Counted from the first letter of the stretch, positions 7,818 through 16,901 are shown. The stretch: DNA of 64,000 nucleotides from Actinobacteria bacterium IMCC26207 (GCA_001025035.1 LCZK01000004.1:1-64000), one strand, 5' to 3'. The notes: generated by a model from the letters alone, not told the origin. Numbers and translations: made by a program.

Positions 7818-8756
7818 ATGGCTGCGCTACTCAAAAAGGCTGGCTCGCAACACGGAGTGTTCACATCTGCTCAGGCAAGGGAGTTTGGTGTCAGTCGCTC
7901 GCAGCTGAGAACTGCAGTTCGGCGCGGCACCGTGCAACAGCCTGGCCGAGGACTCTTTCTGGTAAGCGGCGCGCCTCGGACTTGGGAGCAGGAAGTCATG
8001 TTGGCCGTGTGCTCGCTCGGTGGTGTTGCCTCACATCGTTGCGCTGCAAGGTTGCATGGTCTCGACGGATTCGCTCATGCACCAGTAGAGATCACCATGG
8101 CCCATTCGGGCAGTCGTAAAATCGCTAAGTTTTTGACCCACCGGTCCAGGCAGTTCGACCAGATTACGCCTGTGCTCATGAGCGGGATTCCGACTACCTC
8201 GGTAGCTCGCACGCTGGTTGACCTTGGCGCTGTCGTGGATGATGACAAGGTGGAACAGGCACTCGATGATTCAATTCGCCGCGGATTCAACCTGCGCTGG
8301 ATCAACGAAACGCTTGAGCAGTTCATGCGACCAGGAGTCACCGGCTGTGGCGCCCTACTGAGGGTCCTTGCTCGACCAGATCGCCGGGGGCCGATCCCCG
8401 ATTCAACCTTTGAACGACTGGTCCAACGAGTCATCAAGGCGAAGGGGCTTGCCGCGCCGGAGCGGCAGATCATCGTGAAGTGTCTCGGACAAAAGAAGGG
8501 GTATTCGATTGATTGTGCTTGGCCGGAATTCAAGCTTGGCTTAGAAGCCGATTCAGAATTGTGGCACTGGGGGCCCAGACGCGGACGGGTCGCCCGGCAA
8601 CGCCACAATCGTCTGACTGCCGCTGGCTGGGAAATGATTTACGCAAGCTGGCAAGACCTCGAGGACTCCCGGGAACTAATCCAGCAACTCAGGTTGGCCT
8701 TGAATAGGCATTGGGTTGCACAGAGGTCGCTGATCGACCCCCCTGCAACCCAATAG
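7818..8756 (+). CDS. AbiEi-type wHTH plus DUF559 (Vsr-like) endonuclease-fold protein
   Basis: This 312-residue protein is not linked to a toxin gene. Residues 1-60 match the winged-helix antitoxin domain of the AbiEi type (VFTSAQAREFGVSRSQLRTAV, then GLFLVSGAP). The C-terminal ~90 residues look like DUF559/Vsr: IDCAWPEFKLGLEADS, WHWG, then RQRHNRLTAAGWEMIYASW. The Asp and Glu of a PD-(D/E)xK-type site are visible. The motif lacks the usual lysine at a clear position, so activity is uncertain. ATG 7818 matches where the family normally begins; GTG 7770 is the alternative. Neither has a ribosome site. The last ~15 residues and the stop codon come from a 45-bp palindromic repeat, and two more copies lie just upstream. 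Confidence 0.75.
   Translation: MAALLKKAGSQHGVFTSAQAREFGVSRSQLRTAVRRGTVQQPGRGLFLVSGAPRTWEQEVMLAVCSLGGVASHRCAARLHGLDGFAHAPVEITMAHSGSRKIAKFLTHRSRQFDQITPVLMSGIPTTSVARTLVDLGAVVDDDKVEQALDDSIRRGFNLRWINETLEQFMRPGVTGCGALLRVLARPDRRGPIPDSTFERLVQRVIKAKGLAAPERQIIVKCLGQKKGYSIDCAWPEFKLGLEADSELWHWGPRRGRVARQRHNRLTAAGWEMIYASWQDLEDSRELIQQLRLALNRHWVAQRSLIDPPATQ
8710..8754. repeat. 45-bp nested palindrome, copy 3, inside the 3' end of the nuclease gene
   Basis: ATTGGGTTGC and GCAACCCAAT enclose an inner GGTCG-CTGAT-CGACC stem. The right arm contributes the T of the TAG stop codon of the AbiEi/DUF559 gene. Read in frame, the element encodes the final residues VAQRSLIDPPATQ. Confidence 0.92.
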
Positions 8757-8858
8757 CTCAGGAGGGGACGGGGCTTTGCGGGACGGGCTGTGCGGGGTCG
8801 GGACGGTTGGGCTTGAGCCTGCCTTGCTCCGAGGCTCAACGCGTACAACAGTTAGAGA

Positions 8859-10040
8859 ATGCAGGACTCCGAGAACCGCCCGTTCGATGCAGACAACCAC
8901 TACTACGAAGCTATTGATGCGTTCACACGCCACCTTGATCCCAGCTGGGGGCCACGCACCTTGCAGTGGGCAGAGATCAACGGCCGGCAGTACAACGTTC
9001 TGGGCGGAAAAGTTTCTCGGGCTGTGGTCAACCCCACGTTCGACCCGGTGGCAAGCCCTGGGGTACTGAAGGACTACTTCCGCGGTAACCCCAACGGGGA
9101 TAACCCACTGGAACTTCTCAAAGCCCGCGACCGGGTCAAAGACGAGTACCGCAACCGTGATGCGCGGCTGCTGACCATGGACTCCCACGGACTTGAGAAA
9201 ATCTGGCTCTTCCCGACCCTAGGAATGGTTTATGAGGAAGAACTCCGTACCGATCCTGAGGCCGTAGCGGTGCTGTTTCGGGCATTCAATCGTTGGGTCG
9301 AAGAGGATTGGGGATTCAATTATCAAAACCGCATCTTTGCCGCCCCGTACATCACTCTGGCCGATCTCGACTTCGCCATCAGCGAACTGGAGTGGGCTCT
9401 GGACAAAGGGGCACGGACAATCGTCATGCGTCCGGCTGCGCCAACAACCTTGCTGGGTCGGCGATCACCAACCGACACGCAGTTCGACCCGTTCTGGGCG
9501 CGAGTCAACGAGGCTGGAATCACCGTGGTCGTCCACGCCGGCGACGCAGGGTACTCAGCGAATGGTTACGCGACGGACGGGTTTAGCTCAAACTTCAGCA
9601 ACTCGGTTCCTCAACCCATCAAGATGCTGCAGCTCGAACGTCCGATTGAGGATTTCTTGGCCTCGCTCATCACTGACCAACTCTTTCATCGCTTTCCTAA
9701 CCTTCGCATCGCCTCGGTGGAGAACGGCGCAGGGTTTCTTCGCGGATTGTTCCACCGCTTAGACGCATTGGGCCACAAAATGTCGGGTTGGTTCCCGGAA
9801 GACCCAATCGAAACGTTTCGTCGGCATATTTGGATCAACCCATTCTGGGAGGACAACGTGCATGAACTCCTGGAACTGATGGGTCCCGAGCGAGTGATCT
9901 TTGGTTCTGACTGGCCACATATCGAGGGTATGCCAGTGCCACTGGATTACTTGGAAGAACTGACTGGCCTAGAACAAAAAGTTGTGGACCTAGTCACCCG
10001 GGAGAACACAGCGGAATTGAACGAACTACGCCCGAGCTAA
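8859..10040 (+). CDS. Amidohydrolase-2 family metal-dependent hydrolase (ACMSD-like)
   Basis: This 393-residue protein has a TIM-barrel amidohydrolase pattern. FDADNHYYE at the start carries the first metal ligands, a histidine sits in VVVHAGD in the middle, and FGSDWPHIEG near the C-terminus carries the catalytic Asp. Family members are decarboxylases or hydrolases of ring-cleavage products. In actinobacteria many copies lie among acyl-CoA and steroid genes, as here. ATG 8859 fits the family start; the preceding ~100 bp are G-rich with short repeats and hold no gene. Substrate unknown. Confidence 0.88.
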   Translation: MQDSENRPFDADNHYYEAIDAFTRHLDPSWGPRTLQWAEINGRQYNVLGGKVSRAVVNPTFDPVASPGVLKDYFRGNPNGDNPLELLKARDRVKDEYRNRDARLLTMDSHGLEKIWLFPTLGMVYEEELRTDPEAVAVLFRAFNRWVEEDWGFNYQNRIFAAPYITLADLDFAISELEWALDKGARTIVMRPAAPTTLLGRRSPTDTQFDPFWARVNEAGITVVVHAGDAGYSANGYATDGFSSNFSNSVPQPIKMLQLERPIEDFLASLITDQLFHRFPNLRIASVENGAGFLRGLFHRLDALGHKMSGWFPEDPIETFRRHIWINPFWEDNVHELLELMGPERVIFGSDWPHIEGMPVPLDYLEELTGLEQKVVDLVTRENTAELNELRPS

Positions 10041-10161
10041 GCCTCAGAACCGAATCTTCTGGAACAAAACTGTGCTTTTGCTTGCACAAAGACGATTCTG
10101 GCGTTTAACTTTCCAATCAGCGGATTCCGCAGAAAGCGGACTTATCATTTTGGGGGGCCAA

Positions 10162-10575
10162 GTGAATCGTTCCAGAAATCTGGTTGTTCTTTCTGTGGTT
10201 TTGGCTGCGCTCGCGGCTGGGCTGGGTGCGTGCTCTCCCATGACGCCTCCGAGCGGTGATTGGCTGGCCGCAGGCTGCTACAACTCAGCTGCTGCTGGCG
10301 CACCTGACTTTGCCTTTAGCGGAACCCCTAACGTAAAGGGCAACCTGACAGTCGCACTCGATATTGCATCGCTGTCACTGTCGGAAAACGGGAGCTGCGC
10401 TGGAATCCCGCTCGCAGCGCCGTATGCCTTCACTCTGGTGCGTGCCAGTGGCGAGCTTGTGGCTAGCGCAACTTGTTCAGGACTCGGTCTTGGAGATGGC
10501 GTAGGGCAGATTCAGTTGGACTACCCGGCGTTCCCTGCCGATGCGTGGGTTTGCAATCCACCTGCAACAACCTGA
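10162..10575 (+). CDS. Small predicted lipoprotein
   Basis: The 137-residue product starts at GTG with a GGGGGG tract 5 nt before. The first ~22 residues are a signal peptide (VNRSRNLVVLSVVLAALAAG) ending in the lipobox LGAC, so the mature protein should be lipid-anchored on the outside of the membrane. The mature part of ~115 residues contains four further cysteines and no recognised domain. It is monocistronic. Function unknown. Confidence 0.72.
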   Translation: MNRSRNLVVLSVVLAALAAGLGACSPMTPPSGDWLAAGCYNSAAAGAPDFAFSGTPNVKGNLTVALDIASLSLSENGSCAGIPLAAPYAFTLVRASGELVASATCSGLGLGDGVGQIQLDYPAFPADAWVCNPPATT

Positions 10576-10680
10576 GCGAACAACAGCGCTGAACAAGCAG
10601 AAGCGCTGCACAACCCGAAGCGCTGGGTACCAGTTAACGCTGGTCTTGCGCAGATCTGACTGCGATAGCCCACTGCTGCG

Positions 10681-11460
10681 TTAGTTCGTTCTGGACAATT
10701 TGAGGATGCGATTGTCCCGAGTGGTGAGCTTGGCAAGGGTTCCTAAGCCAGTGATGCTCGCAGCAATAACTACCCCGGCAAGAATCACGTACATCAACGC
10801 GAGTTGAGTACGAACAGCGGCAAACGGTTCAACCCCAGCCAGAATCAGCCCAGTCATGGTGCCGGGTAGAACAATTATTCCCAGCGCTGCAGTCTGTTCC
10901 ACCTGCGGGGAAATTGCCGTGCGTAAAGAGGATCGAATGAACCGACGTGATGCCAACTTGACGGTCATCCCTAGTGCAAGACCGGCTTCAATCTCGCTTC
11001 GTTGATTAGCCACCGATTCGCTTACCCGATTGGATGCAACCACGGCTGAATTCATTGAGTTCCCGATAAGCATCCCTGCTACAGGAACCAGGGTTCGACC
11101 CTGCAACTCAAACACGCCGAGGCCAAAGACAATCGCCAACCCAACGAATCCAACGGCACCGAGCGCTAGTAGAGCAAGAGAAAACATTCCGGGGATCTCT
11201 CTGGTTCTCCTCGCAGTGGTGACTGCTGCGAACACCACAATGACTAGCACCCAGAGCCAGGACCAGATCATTGGGGTCTGCGGATTCACAATTGGCACCA
11301 GCACGAACCCGACTAGTGCCATCTGAGCTAAAGAGCGAACTAGAGCAACCAGAATTGGCTTGGTTAACCCCAGATGCTCGCCTGCAGTAACTGCCAGAGC
11401 AATGAGCACAAACACCAAGGACACGATGAGCGAACTCCAACCCACCACTTGCTCACTCAT
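10681..11460 (-). CDS. fetB: FetB/UPF0014-family ABC transporter permease
   Basis: This 259-residue integral membrane protein has about seven hydrophobic segments. It carries the family signature GMLIGNSMNSAVVASNR followed by VKLASRRFIRSSLRTAISPQVEQTAALGIIVLPGTMTG. In E. coli FetAB exports iron and protects against oxidative stress. The transported metal here is inferred from the family. It lies 12 nt downstream of the ATPase gene in the same operon. Between its stop and the convergent lipoprotein gene there are three AGCGCTG copies and a weak ACCAG/CTGGT hairpin. Confidence 0.88.
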   Translation of the reverse strand: MSEQVVGWSSLIVSLVFVLIALAVTAGEHLGLTKPILVALVRSLAQMALVGFVLVPIVNPQTPMIWSWLWVLVIVVFAAVTTARRTREIPGMFSLALLALGAVGFVGLAIVFGLGVFELQGRTLVPVAGMLIGNSMNSAVVASNRVSESVANQRSEIEAGLALGMTVKLASRRFIRSSLRTAISPQVEQTAALGIIVLPGTMTGLILAGVEPFAAVRTQLALMYVILAGVVIAASITGLGTLAKLTTRDNRILKLSRTN

Positions 11461-11472
11461 GTAACTGCCCCA

Positions 11473-12171
11473 CTATTCCTCCTTGTTGAACCATGACTCA
11501 TCGATTGCACTCGCCGCATCAGGGTCATCTGCCGAACCAGAAAACAGCAGTTCGCCAGACTTGAGCACCACTAGATGCTGAGCCAGTCGACTGATCTGTG
11601 CTCGATCGTGTGTCACCCACACCACTGCGATGCCCTGATCGAGCAGCGACAGAGCAAGTTCCTCCATGCGCTCAGTGGAATCGCCATCGAGCGCAGATGT
11701 GGGCTCGTCGGCGAGTAGCACTTTCGGCTGTGCTGCCAGCGCTCGAGCGATCACCATTCTCTGGGCTTCGCCACCCGAGAGTGTGTCCGCCTCGCGATCG
11801 AGGAGGTCACGCTTGATCGATACTCGATCGCACAATTCCTCTGCAGCCTGAACCGAGAGTCCCGGGCTGGCGGCCTGCAGATTGTCAAGGACCGAGCCTG
11901 GGAAGGTGACTGGATGTTGAAACACCATTGCCACTCGACGGCGGTGTAGTAACGGGTCGAGTGATGCAATCTCTTGTCCCAGATAACTCACCGTCCCCGC
12001 ACTCGGAACCTCAAGGCGGTTGCAGCAGCGAAGCAGAGTGGACTTTCCTGATCCAGAAGCACCCGCAATGACAGTGAGCTTGGAGTCGGGAATCACCAAA
12101 CTGATCCGGTGCAGTACCTCTGAACCAGCAATGCTCACGCTCAGGTTGCGGAACTCAAAGAGCGGCGTCAC
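11473..12171 (-). CDS. fetA: FetA-like ABC transporter ATP-binding protein
   Basis: This 232-residue ATPase drives the FetB-like permease. Walker A is GASGSGKST, the signature is LSGGEAQRM, Walker B is VLLADEPTSALD, and the H-loop is WVTHD, so all nucleotide-binding elements are present. The start is GTG 12171 with no strong ribosome site. It is the first gene of a two-gene operon and is divergent from the esterase at 12266. Confidence 0.9.
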   Translation of the reverse strand: MTPLFEFRNLSVSIAGSEVLHRISLVIPDSKLTVIAGASGSGKSTLLRCCNRLEVPSAGTVSYLGQEIASLDPLLHRRRVAMVFQHPVTFPGSVLDNLQAASPGLSVQAAEELCDRVSIKRDLLDREADTLSGGEAQRMVIARALAAQPKVLLADEPTSALDGDSTERMEELALSLLDQGIAVVWVTHDRAQISRLAQHLVVLKSGELLFSGSADDPDAASAIDESWFNKEE

Positions 12172-12265
12172 TCGTAGCAGTGCGTTCCGATAAGAATCAC
12201 TCTGTAACGCTATCTCGCGGATTCACCGTGCCGACGGACTGCCAACCGGCCTACTGTTTGGGAAT

Positions 12266-13315
12266 ATGAGCGAACGCAGAAGCTTGGCAACCCGTGTCGT
12301 CCAAGCCATCTTGGCATTGCCTGACCCAATTATTGATCGACTGATTAGCGCTCCGCCCATTGTTCTAGATGGTCGGGTGCTCAACCGGCGCGTTCAGGCC
12401 ATGCTTGTTCTGTCCGAGCGCCTGGGCATTCGTAGTGATGGCCAGCCGGAGTCAGTAGCGGAGCGACGCACTGCTATGCGCCGAGGAGCTGCTCTTGGTA
12501 TGCCAGTGCGCACAGGGCTGCATGTGGTCGACCGCAGAGTCCCCGGCCCTGCAGGAGATATACCCGTTCGGATCTATCGACGATTTGGCTTGCCCGAAAC
12601 TGCTCCTGCAATCGTGTACTTGCACGGCGGCGGCTGGGTTACTGGCGACCTGGACACCCACGACGGGTCCTGCCGCCTACTCGCCGATGAGAGCGAATGC
12701 ATCGTGGTTGCAGTGGACTACCGGCTAGCACCCGAACACCCCTTCCCTGCAGGGATTGATGATGCCGTGGCTGCCTACAGGTGGGTGAATGATCACGCAT
12801 CTGAGCTCTCAATCGAGCCAGGCCGCGTCGGGGTCATGGGCGACAGCGCTGGTGCCAACCTTGCCGCAGTGGTTGCTCAAGTCACTCGGGATACTGATGT
12901 ACCGGCCCCAGTGGCGCAGTGTCTGATCTATCCCGCTACTGACGCCTACCTTCGCGAGGCCTCGCATGAGATCTTTGCGAAAGGGTTCTTCCTGACCCGA
13001 GATTCCATGGAGTTCTTTCGGTCAACCTATTTGCCCGATCCGAGCGATTGGGACTCACCTCTTGCCTCGCCGATTGAACAGACTGATCTGGCGGGAGTCG
13101 CCCCCGCACTGATTGTCACAGCTGGATTTGATCCACTGCGAGACGAAGGTCGACGCTATGCAGAGATGCTCGTCGAGGCCGGTGTACCGACTCGCTACCG
13201 GTGTTATGACGACATGGTGCACGGGTTCTTTGGAATGGGAATCCTGCCCGGGGGCATGGCGATGGCTACCGAGATTTGTCTCGGAATGGGCGACCTCATG
13301 CACGACACGCCCTAA
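12266..13315 (+). CDS. Alpha/beta hydrolase (hormone-sensitive-lipase-type esterase)
   Basis: This 349-residue enzyme hydrolyses carboxyl esters. It has the HSL-family oxyanion motif YLHGGGWVTGD, the nucleophile elbow GDSAGAN, the Asp in ADPLRDEG-type context (GFDPLRDEG) and the catalytic His in VHGFFGMG. Length and order match the family. It is a single gene facing a convergent SDR. A 24-bp duplication follows directly after its stop codon. Confidence 0.92.
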   Translation: MSERRSLATRVVQAILALPDPIIDRLISAPPIVLDGRVLNRRVQAMLVLSERLGIRSDGQPESVAERRTAMRRGAALGMPVRTGLHVVDRRVPGPAGDIPVRIYRRFGLPETAPAIVYLHGGGWVTGDLDTHDGSCRLLADESECIVVAVDYRLAPEHPFPAGIDDAVAAYRWVNDHASELSIEPGRVGVMGDSAGANLAAVVAQVTRDTDVPAPVAQCLIYPATDAYLREASHEIFAKGFFLTRDSMEFFRSTYLPDPSDWDSPLASPIEQTDLAGVAPALIVTAGFDPLRDEGRRYAEMLVEAGVPTRYRCYDDMVHGFFGMGILPGGMAMATEICLGMGDLMHDTP

Positions 13316-13321
13316 CGCAGC

Positions 13322-13369
13322 GCAGGCTCTAACGCAGGCACAGGCGCAGGCTCTAACGCAGGCACAGGG
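13322..13369 (+). repeat. 24-bp tandem duplication after esterase stop
   Basis: Two adjacent 24-bp units beginning GCAGGCTCTAACGCAGG differ only in the last base. A partial related unit (TAACGCAG) overlaps the stop codon of the esterase. The repeat fills the gap before the convergent SDR. No terminator-like hairpin is evident. Confidence 0.9.
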
Positions 13370-13380
13370 TTCTGAGAGCT

Positions 13381-14160
13381 TCAGGAATTGCTGCGAGTAT
13401 CCGTCATGTCCGCTGTTCCAGCTCGACGCTGGATCATGGATGAAAGTCCGGGGGCCAAGCTTCCGAGCGTGGCTGCCAAGCGCAGTTCGATCGGAGCTAC
13501 GAATGCTTCGGCGGGATTCGATTCGATGGTCTTAGCCACGCAGCGGCCAACATCGGCCGGTGTCTTCTTTCGCACGGCAGCCGGTAACTCAATCCCCGAG
13601 GTGGCAAACATTCCGGCCTCGGAAATGAACCCGGGCTCCACGATCGAGACGCCAATACCGGCACTCGACAAGTCTTCTCGCAGCGAGAGTGAGAACCCGC
13701 GAAGCCCGAACTTGGTTGCGTTGTACATCCGAGTATTCGGAGTAGCGATCACGCCAGAGAGCGACCCAATGAAGACAATCTGCCCGCTGGCCTGCCGCTC
13801 CATGTGCGCTTGGGCAAAGGCCGTAGCCATCAGAATTGGGCCACGCAGGTTGACATCAATTGATCGATCGACCTCTTGCGCAGTCATCTCGGCAATCGCT
13901 ACATCGGAACCCATGCCGGCGTTTGCGATCAGCACATCGCAGTCACGTGATGCCTCGACGAGTTGCTCAAGGCCAGCAGGATCGCACAGATCCGCAACGA
14001 GCACCTGAGCCTGGGTTTGTTCAGCGAGCGCCTCAAGTTCCTCGACACGCCGACCAGTGAGCGTGAGTCTGGCTCCGCGCTGATGCAGTTCTTTGGCTAT
14101 GGCCTGACCGAGTCCGCCGCTCGCACCTGTCAGCAGCACATTTCGACCGTAAATATTCAT
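13381..14160 (-). CDS. Short-chain dehydrogenase/reductase (SDR)
   Basis: This 259-residue classical SDR has the cofactor motif TGASGGLG, the NADP-type TGRR after the second strand, IANAG, an active-site Ser in GSLSG and MYNATK (YxxxK). Substrate unknown. I place the start at ATG 14160 (MNIYGRNVLLTG), where the family begins, with GAGG 4-5 nt upstream. The longer frame to 14280 runs back into the upstream gene. It follows the small membrane protein gene by 26 nt and is probably co-transcribed with it. Confidence 0.9.
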   Translation of the reverse strand: MNIYGRNVLLTGASGGLGQAIAKELHQRGARLTLTGRRVEELEALAEQTQAQVLVADLCDPAGLEQLVEASRDCDVLIANAGMGSDVAIAEMTAQEVDRSIDVNLRGPILMATAFAQAHMERQASGQIVFIGSLSGVIATPNTRMYNATKFGLRGFSLSLREDLSSAGIGVSIVEPGFISEAGMFATSGIELPAAVRKKTPADVGRCVAKTIESNPAEAFVAPIELRLAATLGSLAPGLSSMIQRRAGTADMTDTRSNS

Positions 14161-14186
14161 TGCCTCAACGTAGCCCCTTCCCCGGG

Positions 14187-14597
14187 TTAGAGAAGAAACA
14201 GCTCGCGGATGTCGAAGAGTGCCATGACGGCAAGGGCCACAAAAATACTGCCACCAACGATTGAGTAGCCCCACCGCCACTTATGGTTTGAGGCAAAGAA
14301 CCTGCGCATTGATAATGCAATTGCCGTCATTGAGATAGCACCCAGCAGCAACCCAACAATTGGCTTGGTGACTCCGTGAGTGAGATCAACAATTGGAGCG
14401 AGGAGTGGCAACAAGAGGTACGTAACGGTGCATCGCATGGCAGAGACTGCGATTGATTTCCCAAAGGCATTCTCGGATCCAAAAATGCTCTTCGGCGGGG
14501 CATCCGGGTTGATCCGCAGAAATCGGAGCATCGCAAGGTCGGCGGCGGAACGCTGCGGTGGGAGGGGGTCTGCCGATGCTGCCTTGACTGATTCCAT
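14187..14597 (-). CDS. Hypothetical small membrane protein
   Basis: The 136-residue product has a hydrophilic first third (residues 1-45) and three or four hydrophobic segments, the last being GGSIFVALAVMALFDI. It is not recognised. It is first in a two-gene unit with the SDR and divergent from the diguanylate cyclase gene; the 187-bp gap shows no clear gene. Confidence 0.65.
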   Translation of the reverse strand: MESVKAASADPLPPQRSAADLAMLRFLRINPDAPPKSIFGSENAFGKSIAVSAMRCTVTYLLLPLLAPIVDLTHGVTKPIVGLLLGAISMTAIALSMRRFFASNHKWRWGYSIVGGSIFVALAVMALFDIRELFLL

Positions 14598-14784
14598 TAG
14601 GGATCGACTTTACGCTGAGCACAGAACATACGCACATCGCACTGCTCAGAATCTGCCTGAGACGCACCGGGTACTCAGCCAAGATGCTGTGCCAAACGAC
14701 TCTAAAACACGCGAAGCAACTCGTAGCAGTAGAAATCCTCAGCGAATTATCAACAAGTGCCGCTAAGTGGGCGATACTTAAACA

Positions 14785-16143
14785 GTGCGTGAACGATCAG
14801 AAGCTGAATCAGAAGAGCAGCTTCTTCGGCTTGGAAGAGCAGTGTCTCGGGCCAACGGTCACTTCTCGGTCATGATCGACCGAAATTTTCAAATCGAATG
14901 GGCCTCTGAGACTTCCTACCTGATCTTTGGGTGGTCAACTCTTGTGGGTCGAAACATGACCGAATTGATTCATCCTGAAGACTTTGAGTTAGCCGCTCAG
15001 TCCATTGAGTTCCACGTGGATCACGCTTCGGATTATCAGGCGAACTTTGATCCTTCTTGGAGACCGGATTCCACGAGCATTCGAATCGCAACTGCAGAGG
15101 GCGATTACGTGCGCGCCGATGTGCAGCTCTGCAACTTTCTTGAAGACCCAGAGATTGGAGGCCTGCTCGGCCTTGGTCGCTTTGGCCGTGACCTGAGCGA
15201 CCTTGCAACTGCGATTGACCTACTTGGCCAGAGTGCGCCACTCGACAGCGTCCTCCCCGTACTTGCTCGCCTAGTGGACTGCAGCGTTGATGGCACCCGC
15301 ACACAGATTGTCTACTGGGAAGACGGGGCCACTACCTCCCACGTCGCTCCAGATTCTGAGGACCTGCCCGATGCGCCGACTGAGTTGTTGACTCTGGCGC
15401 GAGAGACGGGTCAGGTTCAGCAGATCCTTGATCTGCAGAGGCAGGCAACCAAAGGGCTAGGAGAGAAGTTCGGTGCCGTGAGTCTGCTTCCCGTGGCGCT
15501 GCCAGGATCAGAGCAAATCGGAGCATGCATTGTTCTGTGGAGCGAGCCCGCCATGGGTTTAATCTCGGGTCCTCAGCGCCTGATACACCAAGCAGTCCGG
15601 CTCACGGCTCTGGCTGTAGCGGACCATCAGTCAAAGGGTGCGCTGCGCTTTGATGCCCAGCACGATGGACTAACGGGGCTCCTGAATCGTAAAGGTTTGA
15701 GTCAAGTATTTGCAGCCCAGCAAGGTCCTATTGCAGTGCTCTATATCGACCTCGATGACTTCAAACCCGTCAACGACGAGTACGGCCATGAGGTAGGCGA
15801 TCTGATGCTGGTCGAAATTTCTCGGCGTATCAACGACTCAGTTCGGGAAATCGATTTTGTGGCTCGCCTAGGCGGTGATGAGTTCGCAGTTCTCTGCCCT
15901 GGAATCACTGACTCGAGCGAGGCTGCCGAGATAGCAGAACGACTCATTAGCGCCGTGGCTCTGCCAGCCGCTGTTGGGGAATTCACCGGCAAGATCGGTG
16001 CGAGCGCAGGAGTTGCTTTGGGCGACGGCAAGAGCGAACCTGCCACCCTCCTTCGAACAGCTGATGTTGCGCTCTACCAAGCCAAGACGGGTGGCAAGCA
16101 GCGCGTTGCTGTATCCAACGATGCAACTACGACGGTGGGTTAG
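14785..16143 (+). CDS. PAS-GGDEF diguanylate cyclase
   Basis: This 452-residue soluble protein should make cyclic di-GMP from GTP. Residues ~25-130 are PAS-like (FSVMIDRNFQIEWASETS, HPEDFE). Residues ~140-275 look GAF-like. A GGDEF domain starts near DGLTGLLNRKG. The active site is intact (GGDEF at 363-367), and an RxxD motif (354-357) lies five residues before it, the usual product-inhibition site. There is no EAL domain and no membrane segment, so the signal is probably cytosolic. The start is GTG 14785, without a strong ribosome site. Confidence 0.92.
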   Translation: MRERSEAESEEQLLRLGRAVSRANGHFSVMIDRNFQIEWASETSYLIFGWSTLVGRNMTELIHPEDFELAAQSIEFHVDHASDYQANFDPSWRPDSTSIRIATAEGDYVRADVQLCNFLEDPEIGGLLGLGRFGRDLSDLATAIDLLGQSAPLDSVLPVLARLVDCSVDGTRTQIVYWEDGATTSHVAPDSEDLPDAPTELLTLARETGQVQQILDLQRQATKGLGEKFGAVSLLPVALPGSEQIGACIVLWSEPAMGLISGPQRLIHQAVRLTALAVADHQSKGALRFDAQHDGLTGLLNRKGLSQVFAAQQGPIAVLYIDLDDFKPVNDEYGHEVGDLMLVEISRRINDSVREIDFVARLGGDEFAVLCPGITDSSEAAEIAERLISAVALPAAVGEFTGKIGASAGVALGDGKSEPATLLRTADVALYQAKTGGKQRVAVSNDATTTVG

Positions 16144-16193
16144 CGCAGTCGTTAGTCCTGCCACTTGGCAGTACTAGACCTGCTGGGGGTTGG

Positions 16194-16901
16194 TTAGACC
16201 TCTTCAGGCCGATCAAGCTTGTTGACGTCCACCCGAATCCCAGGCCCCATGGTTGAAGACAGCGTGACCTTCTTGAAGTAGCGCCCCTTCGAGGAGGAGG
16301 GCTTTGCCTTCTGAAGTTCCTCGATCACTGCCAAGAAGTTCTCGCTCAGCGCAGTCGGCTCAAAGCTGGCACGCCCGATTGGCACATGCACGTTGCCGTG
16401 GCGGTCTGTGCGGTACTCAACCTTGCCGCCCTTGAACTCCTCGACTGCTTTGGCAGGGTCGGGGGTTACGGTGCCGGTCTTTGGGTTAGGCATCAAGCCA
16501 CGCGGCCCGAGTGCTCTACCGAGGCGGCCGACTAGCGGCATCAGGTCTGGGGTGGCAATGGTGACGTCAAAGTCCATCATGCCGCCCTCGATGAGGGCTG
16601 CAAGGTCTTCAGCACCTACGTACTCTGCGCCAGCAGCAAGTGCTGCCGCAGCAGCCTCACCCTGAGCAAACACGGCCACTCGGACGTCCTTGCCTGTTCC
16701 TGCCGGCAAAGCAACTGTGCCACGCACCATCTGATCGGGCTTGCGAGGGTCAACGCCTAGGCGGATTGCAAGGTCAATGGACTCGTCAAAGTTCTTGGTG
16801 GCGATTGTCTTGACTACTGCCACGGCCTCGGCCGGCGTGTGGAAGTTGTCTCGGTCGAAACGCTTTGCGGCGTCATCAAACTTTTTGCCATGAAATGCCA
16901 T
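16194..16901 (-). CDS. rplA: 50S ribosomal protein L1
   Basis: This 235-residue protein is full length for L1 and has the conserved core [12 protein letters not shown] and the C-terminal [13 protein letters not shown]. It binds 23S rRNA at the L1 stalk and usually represses translation of its own rplK-rplA mRNA. AGGAG precedes ATG 16901 by 8 nt. It is the last gene of secE-nusG-rplK-rplA. A weak CTGCC/GGCAG hairpin (16158-16171) lies beyond its stop. Confidence 0.98.
   Translation of the reverse strand: MAFHGKKFDDAAKRFDRDNFHTPAEAVAVVKTIATKNFDESIDLAIRLGVDPRKPDQMVRGTVALPAGTGKDVRVAVFAQGEAAAAALAAGAEYVGAEDLAALIEGGMMDFDVTIATPDLMPLVGRLGRALGPRGLMPNPKTGTVTPDPAKAVEEFKGGKVEYRTDRHGNVHVPIGRASFEPTALSENFLAVIEELQKAKPSSSKGRYFKKVTLSSTMGPGIRVDVNKLDRPEEV

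Larger units (their letters stand above)
7581..8756 (+). mobile_element. Putative palindrome-bracketed nuclease element
   Basis: Three direct copies of a 45-bp palindrome (7581, 7651 and 8710) enclose a single AbiEi/DUF559 gene. The layout recalls REP sequences flanking a RAYT gene, but the enclosed protein has a Vsr-like nuclease fold rather than a Y1 transposase. No target duplication was found. Mobility is inferred from the architecture alone. Confidence 0.4.

Noticed and set aside
7581-8754. CRISPR array
   Set aside because: The three repeats are palindromes separated by 25 and 1014 bp with no spacer regularity, and there are no cas genes.
8757-8858. G-rich repeats before the amidohydrolase as a regulatory element
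   Set aside because: GGGACGGG-type words recur but no clear stem, operator or conserved spacing was seen.
16158-16171. CTGCC/GGCAG hairpin as terminator of the ribosomal operon
   Set aside because: A 5-bp stem without a T-run is too weak to annotate as a terminator.
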